Source of the DNA: Acanthosepion lycidas
Taxonomy: Eukaryota; Mollusca; Cephalopoda; Sepiida; Sepiidae
DNA length: 64,000 nt
Direction of reading: 5' to 3'
Assembly: GCA_963932145.1 (NCBI GenBank)
Contig: OZ010587.1
Location: forward strand, 114,898,910 to 114,962,909
The notes under the pieces are model-generated. The model worked only from the letters and a program-made list of their open reading frames with translations, ran no database searches and had not been told where the DNA came from. Shown here piece by piece: positions 1 through 10,545 of this stretch. The position numbers and the translations under genes were made by a program. Numbering within the stretch: position 1 is the stretch's first letter; each line of letters starts with the position of its first letter.

Positions 1-3000
1 TTATTTTCGAAATGGATCAGATACACAGGAAAATCTTTCAAATTTTAACTCCTTCCACCCCAACGTCGTTTTATTATGTGACTTCTTGTGTTTAGTAATT
101 TACTAAGCGAAGATTAATTGTGACGCAATGCCAAAAGTAAGGAGAACCTAGTGAGGATCGAACTCACTACTCGTCCTGCTGGTGTTTAAGATTATTTTAT
201 TATGGAAATCTTTGATTTTTCAAAAATAAGTGTCCATAGAATTTTTAAAATCTAACCTCATCTTCTTTAACTGTTATCAGATCACCATTACATTTCGGCC
301 GATCTATTCTCTGGCCATAAAGTGAAGAATATAGTGAATAATATACGTTTGTATGAGATTTTTGTGGCAATCCTTAACGTCTTTACCAACTGAGCGGTGA
401 CGAGTATTCACCATTAGATTTTTTTATTTTCCATTTCATCCTCTCTCACGTGCATACGAGAAAAAGAAAAGAGGATGGTTAGTGGGCAATCATACAAAAA
501 ATGGCAAACATTTATCATGGGTGAGGGTATCATGTCGTTTCTCCAAATAATTCATCTAATTTTGAAAGAGATAGTTACAATATTTCGGTGTACACTTCTT
601 CTTCACTCGAATAATGTGAGTAAAACTCAAATCAAAAATAGAAAACACATATAAAAAACGCCAACTAAATAACGCCACATTTCCCGATATGCTCATGAAG
701 TCCCTCGTAAAAAAAAAAATTATCTATCAGTTCAAATCTTTTCCTTCCTTCCTATCTACAGTTAACTATATTTTTCTGTTTACATCTATCACCCAGTTTG
801 CGTCAGTGATTTTCTTTTTTTTTTTTTTTTTCTTTTTCTTTATGTTGTTATATATGCCAACATTTAACCACATGTTTCTTTTGGGGCAGATTGACTTTTA
901 CAACAATCTCTCTTCTTTCTGCAATTTATTCAATTCTGTTTTATACTGAGTCCTTCATAATTAAATGCAATCGATGTTATTTTGGCAATTTTTAATTTTT
1001 TTGTTTTTTGTTTTTACCTTTGGAGGAGAAACAATTTTTTGATGAGGGGAAGTTAAAAGTGGCATCCTTTTGCTATTATTAATCGCCGCTCAAACATTCA
1101 ATTGCCCTTTCTAGAATTCTTTGATTCTTCTCAGCATCCTTCCTTGGGGAAAGTAAGGATACTATTATTGTTGATATTTTACAAGATAACCTATTTTCTG
1201 TTCAACCCAGAATTTATGTCGGCCATTTGCTAATTATTTTTCTTTTTGAGGTGTTTTATGGATCTTGGCCAATTCATGCCGTAAGTCATTCAAGTTACGT
1301 TTATGAATTAGGCTAAATGTAGTGTAGACATTGACACCATTGCTTTCTTTGAGTAATAACTGGTTGAATCATTGTATGAGTCATACGTGTTGATTTCTTC
1401 TATGCAAATTACTAGGCCCCCATCGGCTTATGTTGACAATGTGAATAAAGCACAACACACAGAACTGTTGACTGCTGTAGCAAGTTACCTTATTACTTCT
1501 GGATCCATTAATAATGGTTTGTATCTAGCAATATTACTAGAGAAATTCAGTCATCATTGGAAATATATGAGGTACAGAGCAAAAGTAATAGCTTCTATTT
1601 ATTTTCCTGGAAACAACAACAGCCACGGGAAATGTAATCACACCGTTGGATAGAACACGTTTTCCGCAATTGGAAATGCATTTTCTGTATGCATGCTGCG
1701 CACATAAAATCTGCACCTGTAGATGCGGCACACATATCACTGTCACCAAGACATTATTAACCGCTTGACAGTGCTCACATCCACCATCTGGTCTCCGTAA
1801 GCATTCTATAAGCACCGATGAATGTCCATAGGGAGACTTTCTTTCGCATGGTAAAATTAAATGATATACTTCTGCTTCACGTGCACTTTCATGTCAGACT
1901 CCATTTTGCCAGATTGTCGCAGAGTTGCTATTTATAATAAGGCAAAAATAATTATGAACTACTGGCGGGAAATGTCAGTATCTACTGCCACAGCACCAAC
2001 ATCTGCCTTTAAAATAATAAAATTTGGGAGTGTTACTTTCGTTGTGGCACTCCTCTTTCTTGCAATAAATCTTTGAGATCAACATTATTTTTTTAATTAA
2101 ACTTTTCGATGAAGACGAATTTTCGGTAATTTGATTTATTTGGTATTTAACCTCAAGTAAGAATTTTTAAGCAAGTTTTATTGGAATATTTCGGTAGGAA
2201 TGTCGCTTGTTTGCCTCCGCATCGAAATATTAATATGAAGTCAAATAAATACCTGCATTTTATCGCTGCACTAAAAAAATAACACAATATTTACACTATT
2301 TATAGTCGGAATATTGTCTTCATCTTTGTTGTTTTAATCACAACGTTTGAACCGTTGAGCCCTCCGACCTTCCTCAGGTTTATATTGATTTCGATAATCT
2401 ACAGGAAATTCCGAACTGAACCATTTATTTAATCTACAGAGTTAGCCTGTTCTTGTAGCACTGCTCATGTCTAGGGATATCTTTCCCAGTTGTTATTTTT
2501 TATTTAGTACCGTTCAGTTATTGCTCGCCTGTATCCACTGAGTGCAAGGACACACTGCCCGATCCATTCATGACATAAATGCTACAGCAATCATTCACTT
2601 ACCCTCTTTTAATGACATTGAGTGAAACAAGTTTTTTTCTTCAACATAATCTTACATTGATAACAAATAAAAGCCCAAATTTTAAGATTTAACTTTCAAT
2701 ATGGCCATCGACGTGTTAGACGCAATGAGGGTTAGGGTTGATACATTGACCAAGAACATCCTCAGATGCCAAAGTGAGTCTCCTAAATTTATTTTGCGGC
2801 CTCCATGACCTGTAATATAGAAGGAACTCTGACCTGACAGCACTCTTGTTTACCATTGTATCATATCTATGATGACACTTTTGAAGTAAAACATACGGTA
2901 GATAGCGCAAAGAAAAGTGAGTTCATGCCTTTCATGTCAATGGTCAAAACCATCTCTATGGTTTACAACGAATGATCAGAAAAAGAAAAAAATATTCTGT

Positions 3001-4459
3001 GGGCTGAAATTACTTATTGACCGAAGAGGTCGGAGAAGAATGACCAGATTGGTTCAAGCTGATAGAAATGCAATAATAGCTCAAATAACTACTATTTATA
3101 ACGCTGATATACAGAAAATATCTTTGAATGCAAAGCACATCCAACCTTGAAGCAGATGGGCTACAGCAATAGAATACAACTGTTATTAAGACAAGAACAA
3201 CGGACTACATTTCATTAAAGATTGGACAACAGAAGATTAAACAAAAATCGTTTCTTATTGTCTACGTCCATTCGTAGCTATCTCAGTCTATTTCTATCGA
3301 TCTATCTATCTATCTATTTAAGAGCCTATGTTATAAAATTATAAAATGATAACACAAGTTAATTCCATAGTCTATCGCTTGAAATTCAGGTCCAAACAAA
3401 ACTAAGTGTTTCTCTTTATACGAGTTTACTCCTGACATAAAAATGGCGGCTTATTTTGTTAAGTGCTTACTATTAATAGCAAGTTTTCACACGTGAATCT
3501 TTAAATTTTTCATATATCATTGCTGTTCTTTGATAAAGTGGGTCTTTTTCCACACCCTCCCCCACGGCTTTGTAAAAATATTCTTTCTCTATATTAGAAT
3601 TATGCCGCTTGTATAAGGGCAGATTAAAACGATTGTTAATAGAAAAAATATATTTAAAATAAGGTTGTTATGGGCGTGTTCATTGTGCATATACCTTTTG
3701 TATTATTAATTATTCAAGGCAACAACAAAACTCCAAATATGAATCAACAAGTATATATTGAAATAACATACAAGAACAAAATATACAATAATTTATATTC
3801 AATGTATAGATTAAGAAAAGGAAGTTACTTCCATTTTACCTATTTTGATTTGTAATTGATTGTTCGAAAGAAAGTTCTCTTGAGTGAGAAATGTTCAGGA
3901 ATCAATGTTAGAACAAATCTGCTGTTAGAATAGATAACACAAGAATACAATTGATCAGAAAGTGTGTTGTGTTAGAGAAATCAACAGAGTTCTGGTTGAT
4001 TGAACTTGGCTGAGTCACAGAGAGATATGTATATATTCATTACAAAATTCTCTGTGTGTGCGTTTGAAATGTTGTGAGTAAAGTCATAGGTTTGTGTTGA
4101 CAGGCGAAATTTAGAGGACTCTACTGGCGGCTTGGGAAAAAGCTACAGCTAGGCTCCCGGCGAAAACTCTGGAAAAGTTGATTTTGCACTAAAATATGTG
4201 ATTGGTTAAAATTTAAACAAATCTCTAAATTTGTACTAATGAAACAAGTAAGCAAGTTCAAAACCGAAAAATGTGTGCGTGGAAAAACATAGCAATCGCT
4301 ATAGGGTTATTTTTTTGACTGAAGAGGTAGACGAATTGAAAATAGCTTGACAAGATGAAAATAAGAAAGTTTCAGTTCGAAATTTCATCGTATAAACGTA
4401 AGAAGCAATTTTAACTTTCACCAAAAGTTGTTTCGACTAATATCCTGATCCTTTCTCAA
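1..4459. other. Non-coding DNA upstream of VWA5A-like copy A
   Basis: AT-rich DNA, probably intron and intergenic. Several open frames of 60-93 codons (for example 1372-1653 and its antisense 1537-1815) recur in copy B but have no recognisable domain, no splice context and no codon bias. Contents noted: a tRNA-like B-box on the minus strand near 150-165 with an A-box-like stretch near 376-396 (possible broken SINE), a Tc1-like relic at 3022-3240, a TCTA microsatellite at 3297-3319, and poly-T tracts. The equivalent copy B stretch is 30777-35225. Confidence 0.6.
3022..3240 (+). pseudogene. Tc1-like transposase relic, copy A
   Basis: The translation reads RRMTRLVQADRNAIIAQIT, then TIYNADIQK. 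This resembles the N-terminal helix-turn-helix region of fish and mollusc Tc1-like transposases (TARLVxxDRKATVTQITTLYN). After a stop, fragments such as RWAT and DWTTED match the continuing family pattern (RMGYSS, NWTIEDW). Only the DNA-binding part is visible. There is no catalytic DDE region and no terminal repeats were found, so it is a decayed fragment. It is shared with copy B (33787-34005), so it inserted before the duplication. Confidence 0.6.
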
Positions 4460-4589
4460 ATGTATTTATCCAGCCAGTAAGTGTTCCAGATCTAAGTGTA
4501 AAGAAAAAATGTGAACAAGAAAATATGATTTTTTTTTATTACATTTTTTTTATTTATTAAATATTTATATTTATTTTCTCTTTTGACAG
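4460..4589 (+). other. Possible 5' intron of VWA5A-like copy A
   Basis: The acceptor before the coding exon is clear: T-rich tract and AG at 4588-4589. A donor-like CCA/GTAAGTG lies at 4474-4483 and would give a 113-bp intron. The ATG at 4460 just before it would put the downstream frame out of register, so if this donor is used the upstream exon is untranslated and ATG 4616 is the start. A donor further upstream, outside the copied region, is equally possible. Copy B has the same sequence. Confidence 0.3.
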
Positions 4590-4615
4590 CTTCGAAATCT
4601 GAAGAAAAACCGAAA

Positions 4616-6895
4616 ATGAAACCAATAATTATATTTGGCATAATTTGCGAAAAAGCAGAATTCCTTTTAACTTACTCAACATATACAGCCACCTTAAACG
4701 GTTTTGTTGCTCAGGTAAAAATCGAAGCTCAATATCTTAATCAGGATGTGGAGGCTAATGAAGCTCGTTTTGTATTCCCTGTGGAAGAAGACAGCGCTGT
4801 TTACAGTTTTGAGGCGAATATCGGCAACAAGCGTTTAATTGCAAAATGCAAGGACAAAGAGGTGGCACGTAAAGAATACGAAAAGGCTCGTGAGGCTGGC
4901 AAGATGGCGATTCTTTTGTCAGAAACAAGTACCTCGGGTGACATCTTTGAATACCGATTGGGTAATATTCCAGCCAAGGAAACTGTTACCATTCATATCT
5001 CGATGTTTTCAGAACTGTCGTGCGAATCGGATGGGGCAGTGAGATTCCATGTTCCATTTGTTCTCAATCAGCGATACGGTCAGCTTCCGAAAGACGAAGT
5101 GTATAAAAATGAACCGAAGCCAAAAGAATTCAGTTTCAACGCTACTGTCAACTGGCCGTCCGGAATAGAACAGATAAAAGCAGAAGACGCCAATCAGAAA
5201 ATAAAAGTTGAATTTAAAGACGACAAAAGGCAAGCATTGGTGAGTCTAGCTGAAAAGTTCAATTTTGAAAAAGATATGCTTTTCTATGTCTACTACAAGA
5301 ACGTAAACAAACCGCATGCGATTGTAGAAAAGGCTGAAAGCGAAGGGAAGGAGTTGTTTGGACAAGATGTTATGATGGTTAACTTATTTCCGCAACTACC
5401 AGACTTTAAAGAACAGGTCGGTCAGGAATACGTTTTTATTGTCGACCGTTCGGGCAGCATGCAAGGTAACAAAATAGAATCAGCAAAGCAAACATTGTTG
5501 TTCTTTCTGAAAAGTTTGCCTGTTGAATGCGCATTCAACGTTATTAGTTTCAGCAATAGTTATGAACTTTTATTTGCCGACAGCAGCAAAAAATACAACG
5601 AGGAGTCAATGGCAGCTGCTCTCAAATTTCACAGTGAATTGATCGCGTCTGGAGGCACGGAACTACTCCGAACCATTCGCTCTTTGTCATCGTTGACACC
5701 CTATAAGGGCTACTTCCGGCAAGTATTTCTCATGACAGACGGTGAGGTTTACAACACTAAAGAAGTTATCGACGCTGTCAAATCCCAAACAAAAGAATCC
5801 CGTTTCTTTACCGTTGGAATCGGGTCCGGGGCTTCTACGGAACTGGTGAAAGGCATTGCTCGCGCTGGCCACGGAAAAGCAGAGTTTGTAATGGAAAATG
5901 ACAATTTAAATAAAAAGGTAATGTCTTTGCTTAAGCTGTCAATGCAACCGGTTGTTGGTAACGTTTCTTTAGTTGCTAAAAGCGGCCAAGAGAAATTCTC
6001 ATTCACCCCGGTGCCAAAACACATTCCCAGCATTTTCTCCGAGGAACGTTTCATTCTTTATCTCATTCTCGATAAAGTCGACAAGGACCTCAAATCAGTC
6101 ACTTTGACGTTGTCGGGAAAAGTTGGAGAAGCAAGATTTTCACAAGATTTCACGGTTGATTTTGACGGTAAGAATATAGTTGATATGTATGTCCACCGGC
6201 TGTGCAGCCGCAAAATGGTGCAACAATTGGAAGAAGATGACTTGGGTGATAACGAAGGAAAAAATAAAGAAGGAATCATACGTTTAGCAACTGCAGCCAA
6301 CTTGGTTTCCAAATACACGGCCTTCCAGGCTGAATGTGATATTCCAAATGAATATTGTGAGGTACTAATGTGTTGTGCCAGCTTTTCACCTCCGATGGTG
6401 ACCCAAGGTTTTTGCATGCCAGCACCAGGAGCTACAGCCTTTTTGGGGGGTGCCAGTCAGGCTTTGAAGTCATGTAATTTTATGGTGGATTACACGTCTG
6501 GTGATGAAGACGGAAACGAGAACTCCAATGATTTCGTGATGTCCGTGCTATGTGATGAATCCCAGGAGTCCATCGAACCGGCCGTCGCCAAAGACACTTT
6601 AATGTATTTAATCACATTACAAACTTTTATCGGCAGCTGGAAACTAGACGAACATCTGGCTGGGTTCTTCCACATGCCACTTGCAGAACTTCAAAACAAA
6701 AAACCAACTGTAAGCGATGAAATATGGGGTACTGTACTTGCTGTCGTTCTAATGAGGCAAAAATTCTGCCAACAGAAACTCGAATGGGAATTGATTGAGA
6801 ACAAGGCAATTCGTTGGCTCGAATCTCAATCACTGGGACAAATAAGTCTTGGTGATCTGTTTGCAGCCGCTAACAAATTAATGTCAAAAGTCTAA
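4616..6895 (+). CDS. VWA5A: VWA5A-like protein (VIT + von Willebrand A domain), copy A
   Basis: One large exon encodes about 759 residues from ATG 4616. The open frame extends 5' only as far as a splice acceptor (pyrimidine tract then AG at 4588-4589), so an upstream exon, non-coding or encoding a few residues, is expected. ATG 4616 was chosen because the residues after it line up with the N terminus of vertebrate VWA5A. A VIT domain fills roughly the first 130 residues (EDSAVYSFEA, FVLNQRY). The VWA domain lies at about 270-440 with a complete MIDAS: DRSGSM, the Thr in SGGTELL, and LMTDGE. A VWA5A-type C-terminal region follows (GSWKLDE, IWGTVLAVVLM). No signal peptide or membrane segment is seen, so it is probably intracellular. 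Family members are poorly characterised; vertebrate VWA5A (BCSC-1/LOH11CR2A) is a proposed tumour suppressor. The patch at about 6353-6570 differs strongly from copy B. A polyadenylation signal follows at 7031. Confidence 0.93.
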   Translation: MKPIIIFGIICEKAEFLLTYSTYTATLNGFVAQVKIEAQYLNQDVEANEARFVFPVEEDSAVYSFEANIGNKRLIAKCKDKEVARKEYEKAREAGKMAILLSETSTSGDIFEYRLGNIPAKETVTIHISMFSELSCESDGAVRFHVPFVLNQRYGQLPKDEVYKNEPKPKEFSFNATVNWPSGIEQIKAEDANQKIKVEFKDDKRQALVSLAEKFNFEKDMLFYVYYKNVNKPHAIVEKAESEGKELFGQDVMMVNLFPQLPDFKEQVGQEYVFIVDRSGSMQGNKIESAKQTLLFFLKSLPVECAFNVISFSNSYELLFADSSKKYNEESMAAALKFHSELIASGGTELLRTIRSLSSLTPYKGYFRQVFLMTDGEVYNTKEVIDAVKSQTKESRFFTVGIGSGASTELVKGIARAGHGKAEFVMENDNLNKKVMSLLKLSMQPVVGNVSLVAKSGQEKFSFTPVPKHIPSIFSEERFILYLILDKVDKDLKSVTLTLSGKVGEARFSQDFTVDFDGKNIVDMYVHRLCSRKMVQQLEEDDLGDNEGKNKEGIIRLATAANLVSKYTAFQAECDIPNEYCEVLMCCASFSPPMVTQGFCMPAPGATAFLGGASQALKSCNFMVDYTSGDEDGNENSNDFVMSVLCDESQESIEPAVAKDTLMYLITLQTFIGSWKLDEHLAGFFHMPLAELQNKKPTVSDEIWGTVLAVVLMRQKFCQQKLEWELIENKAIRWLESQSLGQISLGDLFAAANKLMSKV

Positions 6896-7030
6896 ACACA
6901 GAAGAATCAGCTATACGCCTCCCCGACCCCGTTGTCAATTATAATGAAAATGTTCATTGAGAATACTGAAGTATTGATTGGAACGCCCAGCTGAAATAAT
7001 TACAGATAACAACAAATGCTTTAACACTTC

Positions 7031-7036
7031 AATAAA
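7031..7036 (+). other. Polyadenylation signal, VWA5A-like copy A
   Basis: AATAAA lies 135 bp after the stop codon of copy A in an AT-rich 3' stretch. The matching signal in copy B is at 37750-37755. Confidence 0.55.
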
Positions 7037-7709
7037 TATATATTCATATTTGGCCACTGATGTCAACGCCGAGCAGCGACAGTTATATGTGGGAACGCAA
7101 TCCGCAGGCCTTGTGTGCTCTGTTTTAGATCGATTATTTATATACACGTATGTCAATGGTATATTATAAGTAGCAAGATCTTTTGTATTATCACAATGGT
7201 TATTGGATAGGTGATAATGGTAATATTTGAAATTATTCATGTTAAGCATTCCTTCAAGCTATATGTGTTTATTTATTTCTAAGGAATTAATGAATTTCCA
7301 ATTTAATCCGACATTATAAACTCAAGCGTACACACGCTTACCAATAGTAAAAGCCCAAATATTGAATTCCGAAGGACCTATATAGGGAAATATTGAAATT
7401 CTACTTTAGCAGCTTGCAGAATAGGAGTAGGCAGAGGGTGCAATGGCGCCTGGCATCCATATCGGGAGGGCATCCAATCAAAGAATGAAATAAAAATTTA
7501 GTTTATATTTAATTTGAACAAAGGTTTTATTTCATGTTTCATCTGTTTTTTCCATTTTTAAAATGTCTTCTTTTCTCAAGTTCTCAGGATTAGGCTCTAC
7601 AGAATCCCCCGTACTTGAGTCTTAGGGGCAGGGAATTAAGCAGTTGGCCCCGGGAATCACCAAACACACTATAGGAATAGATAAGATCGCCTATCGTCCG
7701 CTTCTTACA

Positions 7710-7912
7710 AGATTCTATTTAGGATTGATTTTCCAGTCTCTTCAAAAAATTTCTAACGTCTCCGCCAGAACTCTGAAATTTTACTCGTTAATTAAATTTT
7801 GACCTCTTCATGTCTACAATTCTCTATCTTACACTAATACATCTCCACACATTAAGATTCTACCTTGAGTGGCCCTTGAGCTTTGTATTGGGTGAACATT
7901 AGTAAAAAAAAA
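7710..7912 (+). mobile_element. LINE 3'-end remnant, copy A
   Basis: The end of this stretch (CCTTGAGTGGCCC... GCTTTGTATTGGGTGAACATTA... then A-rich) resembles the 3' end of the better preserved non-LTR fragment at 42340-42710 (CCTTGAGTAGCC... GCTTTGTACAGGATAAACATTA). It appears to be the decayed 3' terminus of the same LINE family. The copy B equivalent is at about 38470-38680. Confidence 0.45.
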
Positions 7913-8165
7913 AATAGAGAAAGAGAGTGAGTGAAAAGAAGAGAGTGAGAGAGATTTAGAGTCAAGAAGAAAAAAGTTGAAAATCGAGTGGAGGCGCATG
8001 ACGGTTACTTCTGGATGAGTCTGATAAATGAATATTGAAATAATGAGAGAAAGATGAGGGTGAGAAGAAAGAAAGACAATGAAAGAAGGAAAAAGAAAGA
8101 AAGAAAGTAAGGTTGAAAAACATTAAAAAGAAAAAAGGATAAAAAGAAAAACGAAATGAGAAGAA
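7906..8165. repeat. Purine-rich GA/AAAG low-complexity tract
   Basis: About 260 bp made almost only of A and G on the + strand, with AAAG and GAGA motifs. The copy B counterpart (about 38663-38962) differs in repeat number, as expected for slippage. Confidence 0.7.
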
Positions 8166-8170
8166 GAAAC

Positions 8171-8510
8171 TGTGGTCGCCATGATTAGGGAGTTGTTATT
8201 CGGCCGTCTGAGTTCGATCCTCTGCACGTCACTCTACGGTTCTTCCAAACCTGAGTTCCATGGACTACCAATCATCAGGTGGAAAGCATACTTTTGTACC
8301 TCTGCATAAGTGTATATACAGGTGAGTGAATTGCCTGTACGTAGTGGACTCTTCCGGTGGCGAAAGAGAAAACTCATAACATGTTTACAGTGATTTTCGA
8401 TGCGTAGCTTAGATGTGGCAAAGTATGGAGCACCCACTGAGGATCAAACTCACTTCTCAGTCATAATTATTCTAGCGAGACAAGCTTGCTAACCATTACA
8501 CCGTCTCGAT
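8171..8510. repeat. SINE-like repeat with two convergent tRNA-like heads, copy A
   Basis: On the + strand 8171-8225 has an A-box-like CCATGATTAGGGAG and a good Pol III B-box GAGTTCGATCC. On the minus strand 8510-8430 has a tRNA-like GTGTAATGGTTAGCAAG and a B-box-like GAGTTTGATCC. The two heads point at each other across about 200 bp of unrelated body. Cephalopods carry abundant tRNA-derived SINEs; I cannot assign a named family. Confidence 0.55.
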
Positions 8511-8730
8511 GTTTCCGAAAATATGTTCATACATATACATTTATTACGTTGAAAAAAACAATTCACATTGTGACTGGATCTGTAGATAAATAAACCTTTA
8601 AAGTAAAATTATGTTCATGTATATGAAAACTACTTATTATTTTCATTTGATCTCTATACCGAACAGGTAATCAAATAAATTCATGCGGATTTTTAGATTC
8701 TATTATCGCCTTAAATAACAAAAGAAAAAA

Positions 8731-9462
8731 TTTCGAATATTAAGAAACCGTAAGACAACATGTTGAGCAAAATGAAAATCTGCACCGAGATTTATCGCCT
8801 CAAAAGTTTCAGGAGTGTTATACTTCTAAATAGCAACGAAAGCTATCATAATAGTCCCTCAAAGTAGTGGACTTGTCGATTGTACGAAGTGTGAATGAAA
8901 TTTAGTAAAAGCAATCAGAAGAACCCACTGTACTCAGTAAATTCTGTGAGTAAAACAGAAACTTTTTACTTCTTAGTTTAAGAATTTGAAAAATAAATTG
9001 ATAAATTAGCTTTTTGGTATAAGACGCCTTCTCCCCACACAGACACAAGCACACAAAATATATTTAAAAATATGTCCTGGGTTTGATCTTCAAAACTGAT
9101 ATATCTGGTCGGCTACCAGTAAATGTACTGAGCCTCTGACATCATAAACAAAGATATTCGTCCTTTTAAAGCTTTATTTTTAGCGATAATTCCTTCTTCT
9201 TTTTTTTAAGTATCACCATCATGAAAAACATCAGCTGCAACAACACTAATAAATGTTTCTGTCGATACATTCCCCGGTCTTTGCCAAGGCTATAGTGGAT
9301 CGAAGTATTTTAGGTCAGAATCCGTTTTAAAAATTATGTAGTCTTTGTTAAATTTTAATAGCATTTCAATTCGAATAAATCAGAAATCGGAACGACAAAG
9401 TTTCCTATTAGGTATGTTGTAAATAAGACCTTTTGCATTTTAATTTCTAGTAAAAAAAAAAA
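8731..9462. other. Unassigned AT-rich DNA
   Basis: This begins where homology to copy B ends. No open frame, tRNA or recognisable repeat was seen. Confidence 0.5.
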
Positions 9463-10545
9463 AGCAAGGAGCAGGAGATAACACTTTGATTAAGCTGAGA
9501 TGTAGTCAGATGAAGAGCAGGAGGTAACACTTTGATTAAGCTGAGATGTAGTCAGATGAAGGGCAGGAGGTAACACTTTGATTAAGCTGAGAATATGTGA
9601 GATGAAGAGCAGGGGTTAACACATTGATTAATCTGAGAAACAGTCAATTGAAGAGCAGAAGGTAACACTTTGATTAAGCTGAGAATAAGTCAGATGAAAG
9701 CAGGAGGTAACGCTTTGATTAAGCTCTGAAATAATGAGATGAAGAACAGGAGGTAACATTTTTATTAAGCTGAGAATCACTCAGATTAAAACCAGTAGGT
9801 GACACTTTGATCAAGCTGTCAAACGAAGAGAAGAATGTAACAATTAGATTAAGCTGTAAATATGTCAGATGGAGCACAGGAAATAACACATTGATAAATC
9901 AGAGATACAGTCAGACGAAGAGAAGGAGGTAACATTTTGATTAAGGTGAGCATATATGAGATGAAGGGTATCATGTAACACTTTGATTCAGTTGAGAATA
10001 TGTGAGATGAAGGGCAGAAGTTAAAATTTTGATTGAGCTGAGAAACAGTCAGATGAAGAGCAATAAGTGACATTTTGATTAAGCTGAGATGAAGTCGGAG
10101 GAAAACGAGGAAACACTTTGATTAAGATTAGATGCAGTCACATGAAGAGAAGGAGGTAACACATTTATTAAGCCGAGATGCAATCAGATGAATAGCAAAA
10201 GGTAACACACTGTTTACGCTGAGAAGCTGTCAGATGAAGAGCAGGAGGTTACAATTTGATTAAGCTGAGAATAAGTCAGATGAAGAGCAGGAGGTAACAC
10301 CTTGATTAAGCTGTCAGACGGAGAGAAGAAAGTAACAAATAGATAAAGCTGAAAATATATGAAGAGGAGGAGGCAACACTTTGATAAATCAGAGATACGG
10401 TCAGATGAAGAGAAGGAGGTAACACTTTGATTGAGCGGAGAAGCAGTCACGAAGAGCATTAGTAATCACTTTAATTAAGTTCAGAAGCAGTCATATGAAG
10501 AACAGGAGGTAACAATTTGATTAAGCTCAGAAGCGGTCAGATGAT
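9463..10545 (+). repeat. Minisatellite, about 46-bp unit, about 23 copies
   Basis: Head-to-tail repeats of a unit close to GAGCAGGAGGTAACACTTTG followed by ATTAAGCTGAGATGNAGTCAGATGAA. The first two or three units are nearly identical; later ones diverge by substitutions and short deletions. Open frames on the minus strand across it (for example 9849-10073 and 10214-10459) only reflect the repeat. Confidence 0.93.

Larger units (their letters stand above)
6896..8170. other. 3' flank of VWA5A-like copy A
   Basis: Holds the 3' end of the gene, then AT-rich DNA without a gene. A LINE 3'-end remnant lies at about 7710-7912 and a purine-rich (GA/AAAG) low-complexity tract at 7906-8165. Copy B equivalents run to 38965. 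Confidence 0.55.
1..8730 (+). repeat. Segmental duplication, copy A (direct repeat of 30777-39550)
   Basis: From the first base of the window to about 8730 the sequence runs almost base for base with 30777 to about 39550, in the same orientation. Differences are scattered substitutions (about 1% by eye), length changes in homopolymers and GA tracts, a few short indels, one 25-bp inversion and one strongly diverged patch inside the coding exon. Homology stops abruptly after a shared 'aaataacaaaagaaaaaa'. The left edge may lie outside the window. The copied unit includes intronic sequence, the VWA5A-like exon, its 3' end and a SINE-like repeat. Confidence 0.96.

Noticed and set aside
689-949. 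86-codon open frame
   Set aside because: Built on a long poly-T run (poly-Phe); disrupted by length changes in copy B.
1372-1815. Overlapping 93- and 92-codon frames on both strands, repeated in copy B
   Set aside because: Both strands are open at once, there is no domain or splice context, and conservation only reflects the recent duplication.
9849-10459. Minus-strand open frames across 9.8-10.5 kb
   Set aside because: Translation of the 46-bp minisatellite.
9463-10545. CRISPR-like array
   Set aside because: Repeats are contiguous with no unique spacers, in a eukaryotic context; it is a minisatellite.
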